A DNA stretch of 64,000 nucleotides, taken from NCBI RefSeq assembly GCF_001487165.1, contig NZ_LN913006.1, positions 3,214,045-3,278,044 of the forward strand, given 5' to 3'. How positions within the stretch are numbered: the first letter of the stretch is position 1; each line of letters starts with the position of its first letter. The position numbers and the translations under genes were made by a program. This DNA is from Blautia massiliensis (ex Durand et al. 2017). Its GTDB lineage: Bacteria; Bacillota; Clostridia; Lachnospirales; Lachnospiraceae. Under the pieces are notes generated by a model. It did not search any database. It saw only the letters and a program-made list of their open reading frames with translations, and was not told where the DNA came from. This document shows, one piece after another, positions 8,728 through 17,045 of the stretch.

Positions 8728-9399
8728 ATGAAGTATCGTATTTTTATTGTAGAAGATGACGAAACAATCGCGAATCTTCTGAAAAAGCATCTCAGTTCCT
8801 GGGGATATGACGTTTTTCTGGCTGAGGATTTTTCCAATATACTGCAGGAATTTGCGGGGAAAGATCCTCAGCTTGTTCTTCTGGATCTGAAACTTCCATT
8901 TTATAATGGCTTTCACTGGTGTGAGGAAATCCGAAAGGTTTCCCAGGTGCCGGTGATCTTCATCTCCTCCGCAGCGGATAACATGAACATGGTCATGGCC
9001 ATGAGCCGTGGAGCCGATGACTTTATTGCCAAGCCTTTTGATATGGACGTACTGGTGGCCAAGATCCAGGCAATCCTCCGCAGAACCTATTCCTTCGGAA
9101 ACCCGGGAAATGTCCTGGAACATAAAGGCGCGGTTCTCAATCTTTCCAGAGCGACACTGACCTGGAACGGGGAGGAGACGGAACTGACCAGAAATGAACT
9201 GCGTATCCTGGAACTGCTTTTTTCCCAGGCAGGGAAACCGGTATCCAGAGATGCCATTATGACAAAACTGTGGGAAAGTGACAGCTTTGTGGATGACAAC
9301 ACCCTGACCGTAAACATTACACGCCTTCGCAAAAAACTGGAGGCGGCAGGCCTTGTGGATTTTATCATCACGCGAAAAGGTCTTGGATATATGGTGTGA
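8728..9399 (+). CDS. OmpR-family response regulator, BceR-like
   Basis: A 223-residue two-domain regulator: an N-terminal receiver domain with the acidic pair EDDE, phosphoacceptor Asp53 in LVLLDLKLP and the conserved Lys in FIAKPFD, and a C-terminal winged-helix DNA-binding domain ending VDFIITRKGLGYMV. It is followed after 7 bp by a histidine kinase of the intramembrane-sensing type and then by an ABC transporter with a large permease, the arrangement of Bce modules that detect and resist cell-wall-active peptide antibiotics. Its probable target site is the TTACA-N4-TGTAA palindrome at 10468-10481. Confidence 0.9.
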   Translation: MKYRIFIVEDDETIANLLKKHLSSWGYDVFLAEDFSNILQEFAGKDPQLVLLDLKLPFYNGFHWCEEIRKVSQVPVIFISSAADNMNMVMAMSRGADDFIAKPFDMDVLVAKIQAILRRTYSFGNPGNVLEHKGAVLNLSRATLTWNGEETELTRNELRILELLFSQAGKPVSRDAIMTKLWESDSFVDDNTLTVNITRLRKKLEAAGLVDFIITRKGLGYMV

Positions 9400-9406
9400 G
9401 GTTTTT

Positions 9407-10465
9407 ATGGAATCATTTCGAGCATATTTAAAACAGACAAAAATTTTTTTCATCGCCTGTGTTTTTATGGCGGCTGTGTCGACAGCAGTGATCTGCCTGT
9501 ACCAGCTTCCCCTGGAGGCGGCGGTCTATCTGGCAGTTCTGTGGCTGGGAGCAGGAGCTGCCGTTTTTTTATACGGTTATGCCTGTTACAGACAGAAGGT
9601 GCAGAACTTAATCCTGGTGGAAAAAGCTCCGGAGATTAATCTGGACCGGCTGGGCGAGACCACCGATGAGGTGGAGCTTCTTTACAGGGATATCATCCGG
9701 AAACTGGACGGCATGCGGATGGGTGCGGAGACAGAACGGCAGCGTTCTCTGGAAGAAATGACCGATTACTACACTATGTGGGCACATCAGATCAAGACGC
9801 CGATCTTTGCTCTACGCCTGCTGCTTCGGGAGGAGCCGGAGGAGAACCGGGAGTCCGGGGCACAGCTTTTTCGCATTGAACAGTATGTGGAGATGGTGTT
9901 GGGCTACCTTCGCACGGAGGACATGTCCGCCGATCTGAAGCTGACCCGATGCTCGCTGGATCGGATCATCCGGGAGCAGATCCATAAATACGCAGGGATC
10001 TTTGTGTCAAAAAAGCTTTCGTTATCATATGAGGGGACAGATGCGATCGTTCTTACCGATGAAAAATGGCTTGGTTTTGTCATTGGACAGATTCTTTCCA
10101 ATGCGTTGAAATATACAAGAACGGGCGGCATTGAAATCTGGCTGGAGGATGAGCGTGGAAACAGGGTATCTGAGAATCCAAATTTGAAGCAGAATACGGC
10201 TCCGGGGATTTGTAATACGGCCCCGGCAACTCTGGTCATCGCAGACTCCGGCATCGGAATCCAGCCGGAGGATCTTCCGCGCATCTTCGAAAAAGGCTAC
10301 ACAGGCGTCAATGGACGGGAGGACAACCGTGCTACCGGGATCGGTCTGTATTTAAGCCGGAAGATCCTGAGAAAACTGGGTCACGAGATCACTGTGGATT
10401 CCCAGGTGGATAAAGGCACGGAAGTTCGGATGAGCCTGTGGAAAAAAGATCTGGAGATGTATTAA
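9407..10465 (+). CDS. Intramembrane-sensing histidine kinase, BceS-like
   Basis: A 352-residue kinase with two membrane helices (about residues 12-30 and 36-56) joined by only a few outside residues, the mark of kinases that sense through a partner transporter rather than by an own sensor domain. The phosphoacceptor His127 lies in MWAHQIKTPI; N box QILSNALKYT and G boxes ADSGIGIQ and GIGLYL follow. I chose ATG 9407, 7 bp after the regulator stop and preceded by GTGAGG, rather than the upstream in-frame ATG 9353, which would overlap the regulator by 47 bp. It should phosphorylate the regulator encoded just before it. Confidence 0.9.
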   Translation: MESFRAYLKQTKIFFIACVFMAAVSTAVICLYQLPLEAAVYLAVLWLGAGAAVFLYGYACYRQKVQNLILVEKAPEINLDRLGETTDEVELLYRDIIRKLDGMRMGAETERQRSLEEMTDYYTMWAHQIKTPIFALRLLLREEPEENRESGAQLFRIEQYVEMVLGYLRTEDMSADLKLTRCSLDRIIREQIHKYAGIFVSKKLSLSYEGTDAIVLTDEKWLGFVIGQILSNALKYTRTGGIEIWLEDERGNRVSENPNLKQNTAPGICNTAPATLVIADSGIGIQPEDLPRIFEKGYTGVNGREDNRATGIGLYLSRKILRKLGHEITVDSQVDKGTEVRMSLWKKDLEMY

Positions 10466-10466
10466 C

Positions 10467-10482
10467 CTTACACAAATGTAAG
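10467..10482 (+). promoter_or_regulatory. BceR-type operator
   Basis: Perfect palindrome CTTACACAAATGTAAG, which contains TTACA-N4-TGTAA, the form described for BceR-like regulators. A second half site ATGTAAGC recurs 20 bp downstream (10496-10503). It lies between the kinase and the transporter genes, as expected for transporter control. Confidence 0.8.
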
Positions 10483-10534
10483 CTTCCTCCGTAAAATGTA
10501 AGCCACTTCGATGGCAGCCGCCGGAGAATTTTCT

Positions 10535-10540
10535 TATACT
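10535..10540 (+). promoter_or_regulatory. -10 element of the Bce-like transporter promoter
   Basis: TATACT at 10535-10540 with no good -35 at the right distance, as expected for a promoter that depends on the activator bound at 10467-10482 (centre about 60 bp upstream). Confidence 0.6.
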
Positions 10541-10651
10541 GAAACCATAACATAGCGTTTCGGGTAATTCTTACATCAGGTTCGATCGCTTTAGAACATG
10601 ATGCACGACTCCCTGGATCGCTGTAAATACAGATAAGAAAGGAATTAGCGT

Positions 10652-11419
10652 ATGGCATTACTGGAAGTAACAAATGTAAAAAAGATATACAGCACCCGCT
10701 TCGGCGGAAATAAAGTGCAGGCACTTTTCAATGTGACATTTTCGGTGGAAGAAGGAGAATATGTGGCGATCATGGGAGAGTCCGGTTCCGGAAAAACAAC
10801 ACTTCTGAATATTCTGGCAGCCCTGGACCGCCCCACATCCGGCGAAGTGCTTCTGGAAGGAAAAAGCATTACTCACCTGACAGAAAAAGAAATTTCCGCA
10901 TTCCGTCGGAAGAACTTAGGCTTCGTGTTCCAGGATTTCAATCTTCTGGACACCTTCAGCCTCCGGGACAATATTTATCTTCCTCTCGTGCTGGCAGGGG
11001 AAGATTATCAGGAGATGGAGCAGAAGATCCGTCCCATTGCAAAAGCCCTTCACATCAACCAGCTTCTGGAAAAATTCCCCTACGAGGTTTCCGGCGGACA
11101 GAAGCAGAGAGCAGCAGTTGCAAGGGCACTGATCACAGATCCGAAGCTGATCCTTGCGGACGAACCGACCGGAGCCCTGGATTCCCGTGCAGCCTCCGAT
11201 CTTCTTTCCATGTTCAATGAGGTAAATCGGGAAGGCCAGACCATTCTCATGGTAACTCACAGCGCGCAGGCCGCCAGCCACGCATCCAGAGTACTTTTTA
11301 TCAAGGATGGCGAAGTGTTCCACCAGATCTACCGTGGCACAAAAACAAGACAGGAAATGTACCAGATGATTGCAGATACCCTGACGATCCTTACGACAGG
11401 CGGTGAGACCTATGCGTAA
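10652..11419 (+). CDS. ABC transporter ATPase, BceA-like
   Basis: A 255-residue ABC ATPase of the MacB/LolD/BceA group: Walker A GESGSGKTT from residue 42, Q-loop FQDFNLLDTF, signature VSGGQKQR and Walker B LILADEPTGALD. It pairs with the large permease whose start overlaps its stop by 8 bp. In Bce systems the pair removes or frees lipid II-cycle targets from peptide antibiotics and signals to the kinase; the actual drug cannot be predicted. Expression probably comes from the operator/promoter region at 10467-10540. Confidence 0.92.
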   Translation: MALLEVTNVKKIYSTRFGGNKVQALFNVTFSVEEGEYVAIMGESGSGKTTLLNILAALDRPTSGEVLLEGKSITHLTEKEISAFRRKNLGFVFQDFNLLDTFSLRDNIYLPLVLAGEDYQEMEQKIRPIAKALHINQLLEKFPYEVSGGQKQRAAVARALITDPKLILADEPTGALDSRAASDLLSMFNEVNREGQTILMVTHSAQAASHASRVLFIKDGEVFHQIYRGTKTRQEMYQMIADTLTILTTGGETYA

Positions 11420-13433
11420 AGGAATGTTTGGAAAACTGGCAGTGCAGAACATCCGGAATAACCGGAGCACCTATGTTCCCTATATGCTTACCTGCATTTT
11501 CTGCATTGCCATGATGTATATGATGGAATTTCTGCGGGACTGTCCCACATTGGAGAAAGCAGTGCCCCAGGCAGCAGAAGTGAGGATGATCGTAGGAACC
11601 GGTGAAGTGGTTGTTGGAATTTTCTGCGTTATCTTTCTGATCTACAGCAACAGTTTTCTCATGAAACACAGACAGAAAGAAATCGGGCTTTACAACATTC
11701 TGGGACTGGAAAAAGGCCATATCGGAAAAGTGATGTTTCTGGAAACAAGCATGACTTCGCTGCTTTCTCTGACGGCAGGGATCGGGATTGGCATCCTTGG
11801 AAGCAAGCTCTCCCTGCTTTTGCTTTTCCGTTTTCTTCATGTTCCGGCAGTGCTGGGATTTTATGTTTCCATTACAGGAATCCTGTTTTGCATCGCAGGA
11901 TTTGGAGGGATTTTTCTTGTTATTCTGGCACTGAATCTTACCAGAGTAAGGATGAATAACCCCATAGAACTTCTGAGAGGCGGAAACACAGGAGAGAAGG
12001 AGCCCCGGGCAAAATGGCTCATGGCACTTCTGGGGATGATTTCTCTTGGAGTGGGATATTATCTGGCAGTAACCACGGAATCCCCAATCCAGGCAATTTT
12101 CATTTTTCTTCTGGCAGTGATTCTGGTTATGGCAGGAACGTATCTTCTTTTTACCGCAGGAAGCATTGTAATCCTGAAACTTTTGCGAAAGAACAAAAAG
12201 TTCTACTATAAAACCGGCAACTTTATCAGTGTCTCCGGCATGATCTATCGTATGAAACAAAATGCGGCAGGCCTGGCCAGCATCTGTATTTTAAGTACAG
12301 GAGTGCTCCTGCTTCTTTCTATGACTGTGTCGCTGTATTTTGGAATGGGTGACATCATGGTGAACCGGTATCCTTTTGATACGGATGCCAGGATTTCGGG
12401 CATCAGCCAGGAACAGAGTGAACAGATTCAGAAAGTTTTTGCACAGGCAATCAAAAATGATCAGGTGCCGGCAGAAAAAACAGTGGACGAAACTTATCTC
12501 GAGATCGGCTGCAGGCAGGAAAAAAACGGTATTATGATCGGACAGGCTTACAGTTACTCAGAAGATGGAAAATCCGTAGATCTGTATACGATCCGTCAGT
12601 CTGAGTATGAGAAACTTACCGGTGAAAAAACAGATCTTCACGACGGCGAGATCTTTGCCTGGTATCCGTCTGAAAAGGAAAAAGACATATTAAAAATTGA
12701 TGACCGGGATTTTGCAGTAAAAAAATGGCTGGAAAAAGCACCTTTAAGTGCCATGAACAATCTGGTATCCAATATGGCGGCAATTGTTGTGACGGATTCC
12801 GATTTCGAGTATATTGACGGGCTTCGGACAAAGATGTATGAAGGTCTTGATGCCTACGAGGCTGGAAAAGATCTCACAGTTCATTTGGGTGTAGATATCC
12901 GTGGCAGCGGGGAGGAAAAGATCCGGTATGGCCAGGCTGTTTATCAGGCACTGAAAGATTACTGCAGAAGCGGTGGCTTTTCAGAGAATACCATCGTGAT
13001 CGGTGGTGTCCGCCAGAGTGAGTACGAAACGTATTATGTAGATAATGGAACGATCCTGTTTATTGGAATCTTTTTGGGAGCACTGTTCCTTATGGGAACG
13101 GCGATGATCATTTACTACAAACAGATCTCAGAGGGCTACGAAGATCAGGGAAGGTTCCAGATCATGCAGAAAGTAGGTATGAGCCGCAGAGAGGTGAAAG
13201 GAGCTATCCGCAGACAGATCCTTCTGGTATTTTTTATCCCGCTTGTGATGGCAATGGTGCATATTTCCATGGCATTTCCGCTGATCCGCCGGCTCCTGCT
13301 GCTGTTCGGAATGGCCAATACAAAATTGTACGTGGGCTGCACTGCGGGAACGGTTCTGGCCTTTGCGCTGGTCTATGGACTGATCTACTCCATGACAGCC
13401 AGATCTTACTATAAAATAGTGGAAAAAGCATAA
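11412..13433 (+). CDS. ABC transporter permease, BceB-like
   Basis: A 673-residue FtsX-type permease. The pattern is one helix at about 17-37, three helices within about 55-165 (FtsX core), further helices at about 195-250 and 285-310, a large outside domain (about 310-540, rich in charged residues), and three C-terminal helices from about 550 to 665. That ten-helix plan with one large extracellular loop after helix 7 is the hallmark of BceB/YvcS permeases and is the drug-sensing part. I place the start at ATG 11412 (AGGCGG 8 bases upstream); GTG 11403 is possible. A terminator follows at 13507. Confidence 0.9.
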   Translation: MRKGMFGKLAVQNIRNNRSTYVPYMLTCIFCIAMMYMMEFLRDCPTLEKAVPQAAEVRMIVGTGEVVVGIFCVIFLIYSNSFLMKHRQKEIGLYNILGLEKGHIGKVMFLETSMTSLLSLTAGIGIGILGSKLSLLLLFRFLHVPAVLGFYVSITGILFCIAGFGGIFLVILALNLTRVRMNNPIELLRGGNTGEKEPRAKWLMALLGMISLGVGYYLAVTTESPIQAIFIFLLAVILVMAGTYLLFTAGSIVILKLLRKNKKFYYKTGNFISVSGMIYRMKQNAAGLASICILSTGVLLLLSMTVSLYFGMGDIMVNRYPFDTDARISGISQEQSEQIQKVFAQAIKNDQVPAEKTVDETYLEIGCRQEKNGIMIGQAYSYSEDGKSVDLYTIRQSEYEKLTGEKTDLHDGEIFAWYPSEKEKDILKIDDRDFAVKKWLEKAPLSAMNNLVSNMAAIVVTDSDFEYIDGLRTKMYEGLDAYEAGKDLTVHLGVDIRGSGEEKIRYGQAVYQALKDYCRSGGFSENTIVIGGVRQSEYETYYVDNGTILFIGIFLGALFLMGTAMIIYYKQISEGYEDQGRFQIMQKVGMSRREVKGAIRRQILLVFFIPLVMAMVHISMAFPLIRRLLLLFGMANTKLYVGCTAGTVLAFALVYGLIYSMTARSYYKIVEKA

Positions 13434-13506
13434 AATCGGTGAAAAAGCACAGCTGTGTTTGCTGTGAAGTATTGAAGTTTTGATATGGCAATGCTACAAT
13501 AAAGGG

Positions 13507-13548
13507 GCGTGTCAGGAAGCAGAAAAGTTTCCGGACACGCTCTTATTT
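13507..13548 (+). terminator. Terminator after the Bce-like module
   Basis: GCGTGTCAGGAA and TTCCGGACACGC form a stem with one mismatch, followed by TCTTATTT. Confidence 0.75.
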
Positions 13549-13697
13549 ACATGTACAACGAACTATAGCGATGCACTAATTTATTGGATCGCTGTAAGAC
13601 GAGACGCTGGTGATCGCTGCACAGATCGGAGAAGCCTGCAAAGGTGCTTTTCATAGTTGCGTTTTATAACGGAATGTACATACAATGGAGGAAATCG

Positions 13698-14417
13698 ATG
13701 AAAAGAGAAAGTTTCAGAAAAGGTATGAAGGATGGAGTTCCCATCGCTCTTGGATATTTTGCGGTATCCTTTACCTTTGGCATGATGGCTGTTGCCGGCG
13801 GCTTGCGTATCTGGCAGGCAGTTCTGATCTCCCTGACCAACCTGACATCGGCCGGTCAGTTTGCGGGACTGGACATTATTTTTGCGGGAGGCTCCATGTG
13901 GGAGATGGCAATGACCCAGCTGATCATCAACCTGAGATACTGCCTGATGTCATTTTCCCTGTCCCAGAAATTCCGGCGTGAGGAGTCCGGTATCCTGAAA
14001 TACATCGCTGCTTTTGGTATCACCGATGAAATTTTCGGGATCAGTGCGGCCCAGGAGGGAAAGGTCAGCGTATTTTATAATTACGGAGCCATGTGCGTGG
14101 CAATTCCCGGATGGACTCTTGGAACTCTGGCAGGAGGAATCTCCGGAAGCCTTTTGCCGGATTTTATGCTTAGTGCGTTGAGCGTTGCCATTTACGGAAT
14201 GTTCCTGGCCATCATCATCCCGCCGTCCAAAAAGAGCAGACCGGTTCTTGGGGTGGTTGTGGCATCCATGGCAGTCAGTACTGTTTTTGCGGTGACACCG
14301 GTGTTAAAACAGGTATCATCCGGATTTATGATCATTATCACAACACTTCTGGTAGCAGGCCTGGCAGCTTATTTCTGCCCGCTGGAAGAGAAAGGGGAAG
14401 CCGTTCATGAGTCATAA
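13698..14417 (+). CDS. azlC: Branched-chain amino acid exporter, large subunit AzlC
   Basis: A 239-residue membrane protein of the AzlC family, which with AzlD exports branched-chain amino acids and analogues. The family region GMKDGVPIALGYFAVSFTFG near the N terminus, the Asn/Arg motif QLIINLRYCLMS and several hydrophobic helices are visible. I chose ATG 13698, preceded by GGAGG at 13687; the in-frame ATG 13644 has no ribosome site. azlD overlaps its stop by 11 bp. Confidence 0.9.
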   Translation: MKRESFRKGMKDGVPIALGYFAVSFTFGMMAVAGGLRIWQAVLISLTNLTSAGQFAGLDIIFAGGSMWEMAMTQLIINLRYCLMSFSLSQKFRREESGILKYIAAFGITDEIFGISAAQEGKVSVFYNYGAMCVAIPGWTLGTLAGGISGSLLPDFMLSALSVAIYGMFLAIIIPPSKKSRPVLGVVVASMAVSTVFAVTPVLKQVSSGFMIIITTLLVAGLAAYFCPLEEKGEAVHES

Positions 14418-14721
14418 TGTATATCTTTATATCCTGGTGATGGCAATTGTCACCTATCTCATCCGTATGCTGCCCCTTGCTCTTGCAAAAAACGAGATCA
14501 GAAGCCCGTTTATCAAGTCCTTTCTGTATTATGTGCCATATGCCTGTCTGGCAGCCATGACCTTCCCGGCCATCCTGAAGGCCACAGACAGCATCATCTC
14601 CGGTGCAGCAGGTTTCCTGGTAGCACTTATTGCTGCATATAAGGAAAAAAGCCTGATCACAGTAGCCCTGCTGGCGTGTGCGGCGGTGTTTATCGTGGAG
14701 AGGGTTCTGGTATTTATCTGA
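14407..14721 (+). CDS. azlD: Branched-chain amino acid exporter, small subunit AzlD
   Basis: A 104-residue protein with four hydrophobic segments, matching AzlD-family subunits (MAIVTYLIRMLPLALAKN near the start, and YVPYACLAAMTFPAIL). It overlaps azlC by 11 bp, typical of translational coupling of the pair. A perfect-stem terminator follows. Confidence 0.9.
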   Translation: MSHNVYLYILVMAIVTYLIRMLPLALAKNEIRSPFIKSFLYYVPYACLAAMTFPAILKATDSIISGAAGFLVALIAAYKEKSLITVALLACAAVFIVERVLVFI

Positions 14722-14735
14722 AAAGTATAATATGC

Positions 14736-14768
14736 AGGAGGGAGCTTCGAAAAGCTCCCTCCTTTTTC
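14736..14768. terminator. Bidirectional terminator between azlD and dapF
   Basis: AGGAGGGAGCTT-CGAA-AAGCTCCCTCCT is a perfect 12-bp stem with a CGAA tetraloop and TTTTT on the plus strand; it lies between two convergent genes. Confidence 0.9.
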
Positions 14769-14770
14769 AT

Positions 14771-15625
14771 TTATTCACCTAAAAATCCAAGATCGATCTC
14801 TCCGTCAAACACCGTAGTTGCAGGTCCTGTCATATATACAAGGTTTTCATCTCTTTCCCAGGAGATGTTTAAGTCTCCGCCAAGAAGCTGTACAGTAACC
14901 GGTTTGCTGCCGTCAACCTTGTCATTGAGGATGGAAGCTACCGTAACTGCGCAGGCGCCTGTGCCGCAGGCAAGGGTTTCTCCGGAGCCACGCTCCCATA
15001 CACGCATCTTTACGGTGTGGCGGTCGATCACCTGAACAAACTCAGTGTTGACTCTGTCCGGGAAGCATACGTGATTTTCAAAGGACGGGCCGATCTTTTC
15101 CAGGTCAAGGCTGTTCACATCGTCTACGTAGATGATGGCATGAGGATTACCCATGGAAACTGCGGTCATGTGATATTCTTTTCCGTCGACGGTGATGGGA
15201 GCGTCGATCACCTGCTCGGTTTCGGCAACCACCGGGATCTCTTTTGCAGTGAGAATCGGGGAGCCCATGTTGACTTTTACCATGGAGGCCTTGCCGTCGC
15301 GGATAGTAAGATCCACATATTTGATACCGCTTCTTGTGGCGATGCTTAAAGAAGTTTTGTCCACAATGCCGTGGTCATAGACATATTTGGCAACGCAGCG
15401 GATACCGTTTCCGCACATGGCACCCTGAGAGCCGTCCAGATTGTACATATCCATCTCGCAGTCTGCAATCTCAGACGGGCGGATCAGGATCAGACCATCG
15501 GAACCAATGCCAAAATGACGGTCGCTGACAAATTTTGCCACTGCGGCCGGATCCTTAACAGTTTCCTCGAAACAGTTTACATATACATAATCGTTTCCAA
15601 TGCCGTGCATTTTCGTGAATTTCAT
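14771..15625 (-). CDS. dapF: Diaminopimelate epimerase
   Basis: DapF converts LL- to meso-diaminopimelate for lysine and peptidoglycan. The 284-residue protein begins MKFTKMHGIGNDYVYV and has both catalytic Cys motifs, MCGNGIRCVAKY and ACGTGACAVTV. The start codon at 15625 has an AGGAGG site just upstream on the minus strand; an in-frame ATG at 15682 would add 19 unrelated residues. meso-DAP use fits the DNPR-type MurE at 35693. It stands alone between convergent azlCD and the divergent amino-acid transporter. Confidence 0.95.
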   Translation of the reverse strand: MKFTKMHGIGNDYVYVNCFEETVKDPAAVAKFVSDRHFGIGSDGLILIRPSEIADCEMDMYNLDGSQGAMCGNGIRCVAKYVYDHGIVDKTSLSIATRSGIKYVDLTIRDGKASMVKVNMGSPILTAKEIPVVAETEQVIDAPITVDGKEYHMTAVSMGNPHAIIYVDDVNSLDLEKIGPSFENHVCFPDRVNTEFVQVIDRHTVKMRVWERGSGETLACGTGACAVTVASILNDKVDGSKPVTVQLLGGDLNISWERDENLVYMTGPATTVFDGEIDLGFLGE

Positions 15626-15688
15626 AATAGTAACCTCCTCTTGTTTCTGAATATTATACTTGTTTTTTCTGTTGGAACACAAGACCCC

Positions 15689-15716
15689 ATGGAAAAAACA
15701 CGCAGGTTTTTTCCAT
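15689..15716 (-). promoter_or_regulatory. Perfect hairpin in the dapF leader region
   Basis: ATGGAAAAAAC and GTTTTTTCCAT form an 11-bp perfect stem with a 6-nt loop, 64-91 bp upstream of the dapF start. No T-run follows on the minus strand. Role unknown; it does not resemble the much longer lysine riboswitch. Confidence 0.45.
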
Positions 15717-15828
15717 TTGTTGCCTTTAATAGTATAGTATATTGGACAATTGTTATCGAAAAGTGAATTTTCCCTGTGGAATTCCGGTAAATTAGAAGTG
15801 GATTTTCGTATTTATGGATTTTATGTGC

Positions 15829-15856
15829 TTGCATTTTGTCAGAAACATGGTATCAT
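15829..15856 (+). promoter_or_regulatory. Putative promoter of the amino-acid ABC transporter
   Basis: TTGCAT (15829-15834), 16-bp spacer, TATCAT (15851-15856). It would give a leader of about 260 nt that contains the whole palindromic element 15913-16058. Confidence 0.55.
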
Positions 15857-15912
15857 AAAACAAAGTAATATGCATGGAGATGTATAATTATGCTGTACAT
15901 TACGGATTGTGC

Positions 15913-16058
15913 TGTTACTGTTCACTGGTAATATTCCGCGAGGTGTTTTTTGTGACCACAGGTCACAGAAAACCCGAGAATCTCGGCGCGAAATCATGCA
16001 AAAGCATGATTTCTGTGCATCGCGGAGCGTGTTGCTGGTCACGAAGTGAACAGTAACA
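15913..16058 (+). repeat. 146-bp cloverleaf-like palindromic element
   Basis: The ends are a perfect 14-bp inverted repeat (15913-15926 against 16045-16058, right arm AGTGAACAGTAACA). Inside are CCGCGA (15936-15941) against TCGCGG (16020-16025), and within that three hairpins: GTGACC-ACA-GGTCAC (15952-15966), CCGAG-AAT-CTCGG (15974-15986) and AAATCATGC-AAAA-GCATGATTT (15991-16012). The right-arm 14-mer recurs exactly at 35521-35534. It could be a structured leader RNA or a small dispersed repeat. The 496-bp gap 15626-16121 otherwise holds the dapF leader and the promoter. Confidence 0.8.
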
Positions 16059-16121
16059 TTGGACTGACACAAGCAGAGAGACAGTTAACGTAAAGTACAT
16101 AGAATTCAGGAGGAAGAAAAA

Positions 16122-16898
16122 ATGAAGAGAAAATTTATGGCACTTGCACTTGCAGCAGCTATGACAGTTTCTATGACATCCGCTGTTTTTGCAGCAGATG
16201 AGATCAAGAGCGCAGATGATCTGGAGGGTAAGAAGATCGGTGTTCAGCTTGGAACAACCGGTGATGCAGACGCTACAGAGGTTAAAGACGCAACAGTAGA
16301 GAGATACAACAAAGGTAATGACGCTGTTATGGCTCTGAAACAGGGTAAGATTGACTGCGTAGTGATCGACAGCGAGCCTGCTAAGAAATTTGTTGAGAAA
16401 AACGATGATCTTGAGATCGTTGAGGATATTTTTGATAAAGAGGAGTATGCAATCTGTCTTTCCAAAGATAATGCAGACCTTACCAAAGAGTTCAACGAAG
16501 CGCTGAAGGAGCTGAAGGATGACGGAACTCTGGATTCCATCAGAGATAACTACATCGGTGATGATGCAGGTAAGACACCGTATGAGACTCCTAAGGATGC
16601 AGATCACTCCAAGGGAACTCTTACCATGGCAACAAACGCAACCTTCCAGCCATACGAATACTATGACGGAGATAAGATCGTAGGTATTGATGTTGATATC
16701 GCTCAGGCTGTCTGCGACAAGCTTGGATATGAGCTGAAGGTCGAGGATATGGAGTTTGATGCGATCGTAAATTCTGTTAAATCCGGAAAAGCTGATTTCG
16801 GTGCTGCAGGAATGACAGTAACAGAGGATCGTAAAAAGAGCGTTGATTTCACTGATCCGTACACAACTGCAGAGCAGGTTGTTATTGTAAAGAAATAA
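16122..16898 (+). CDS. Amino-acid ABC transporter binding protein, circularly permuted
   Basis: A 258-residue family 3 solute-binding protein with a signal peptide ending VFA near residue 24 and no lipobox Cys. The order of its parts is reversed. Residues about 28-147 are what is normally the C-terminal half (IKSADDLEGKKIGVQLGTTG through VVIDSEPAKKF to ELKDDGTLDSI), then a linker about 148-163, and residues 164-258 are the normal N-terminal half (KGTLTMATNATFQPYEY, IVGIDVDIAQ, AGMTVTEDRKKSVDF) ending at the hinge EQVVIVKK. All usual ligand-contact motifs are present, so the fold is probably intact with new ends at the hinge. It is followed by a permease and a GlnQ-like ATPase; the substrate is a polar amino acid by family, exact one unknown. 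Confidence 0.9.
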   Translation: MKRKFMALALAAAMTVSMTSAVFAADEIKSADDLEGKKIGVQLGTTGDADATEVKDATVERYNKGNDAVMALKQGKIDCVVIDSEPAKKFVEKNDDLEIVEDIFDKEEYAICLSKDNADLTKEFNEALKELKDDGTLDSIRDNYIGDDAGKTPYETPKDADHSKGTLTMATNATFQPYEYYDGDKIVGIDVDIAQAVCDKLGYELKVEDMEFDAIVNSVKSGKADFGAAGMTVTEDRKKSVDFTDPYTTAEQVVIVKK

Positions 16899-16979
16899 TT
16901 TTGCACAGAGAAATCAGAGGATTCTGAACGGATAAGCTGAGAAACAGATATTCGTTGCAGGGTTCAGTAGCGAATGATC

Positions 16980-17021
16980 AGGTTCCGGATATCCGGGTAT
17001 GTTTTCCGGATTTCGGAACCT
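16980..17021 (+). promoter_or_regulatory. Intergenic stem-loop between binding protein and permease
   Basis: AGGTTCCGGATATCCGG pairs with CCGGATTTCGGAACCT nearly throughout, with a short loop. No proper T-run follows. Such hairpins after binding-protein genes often stabilise the upstream message or lower read-through, giving more binding protein than permease. Confidence 0.7.
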
Positions 17022-17045
17022 GTAGTTTTGGAAAGGGTGGAAATT

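Noticed and set aside
13657-13686. TTGCGT-N18-TACAAT as promoter of azlC
   Set aside because: It would start transcription only a few bases before the start codon and after the ribosome site, so a normal leader is impossible.
15874-16056. 60-codon ORF across the cloverleaf element
   Set aside because: Its bases are explained by the inverted repeats; no ribosome site and no plausible protein character.
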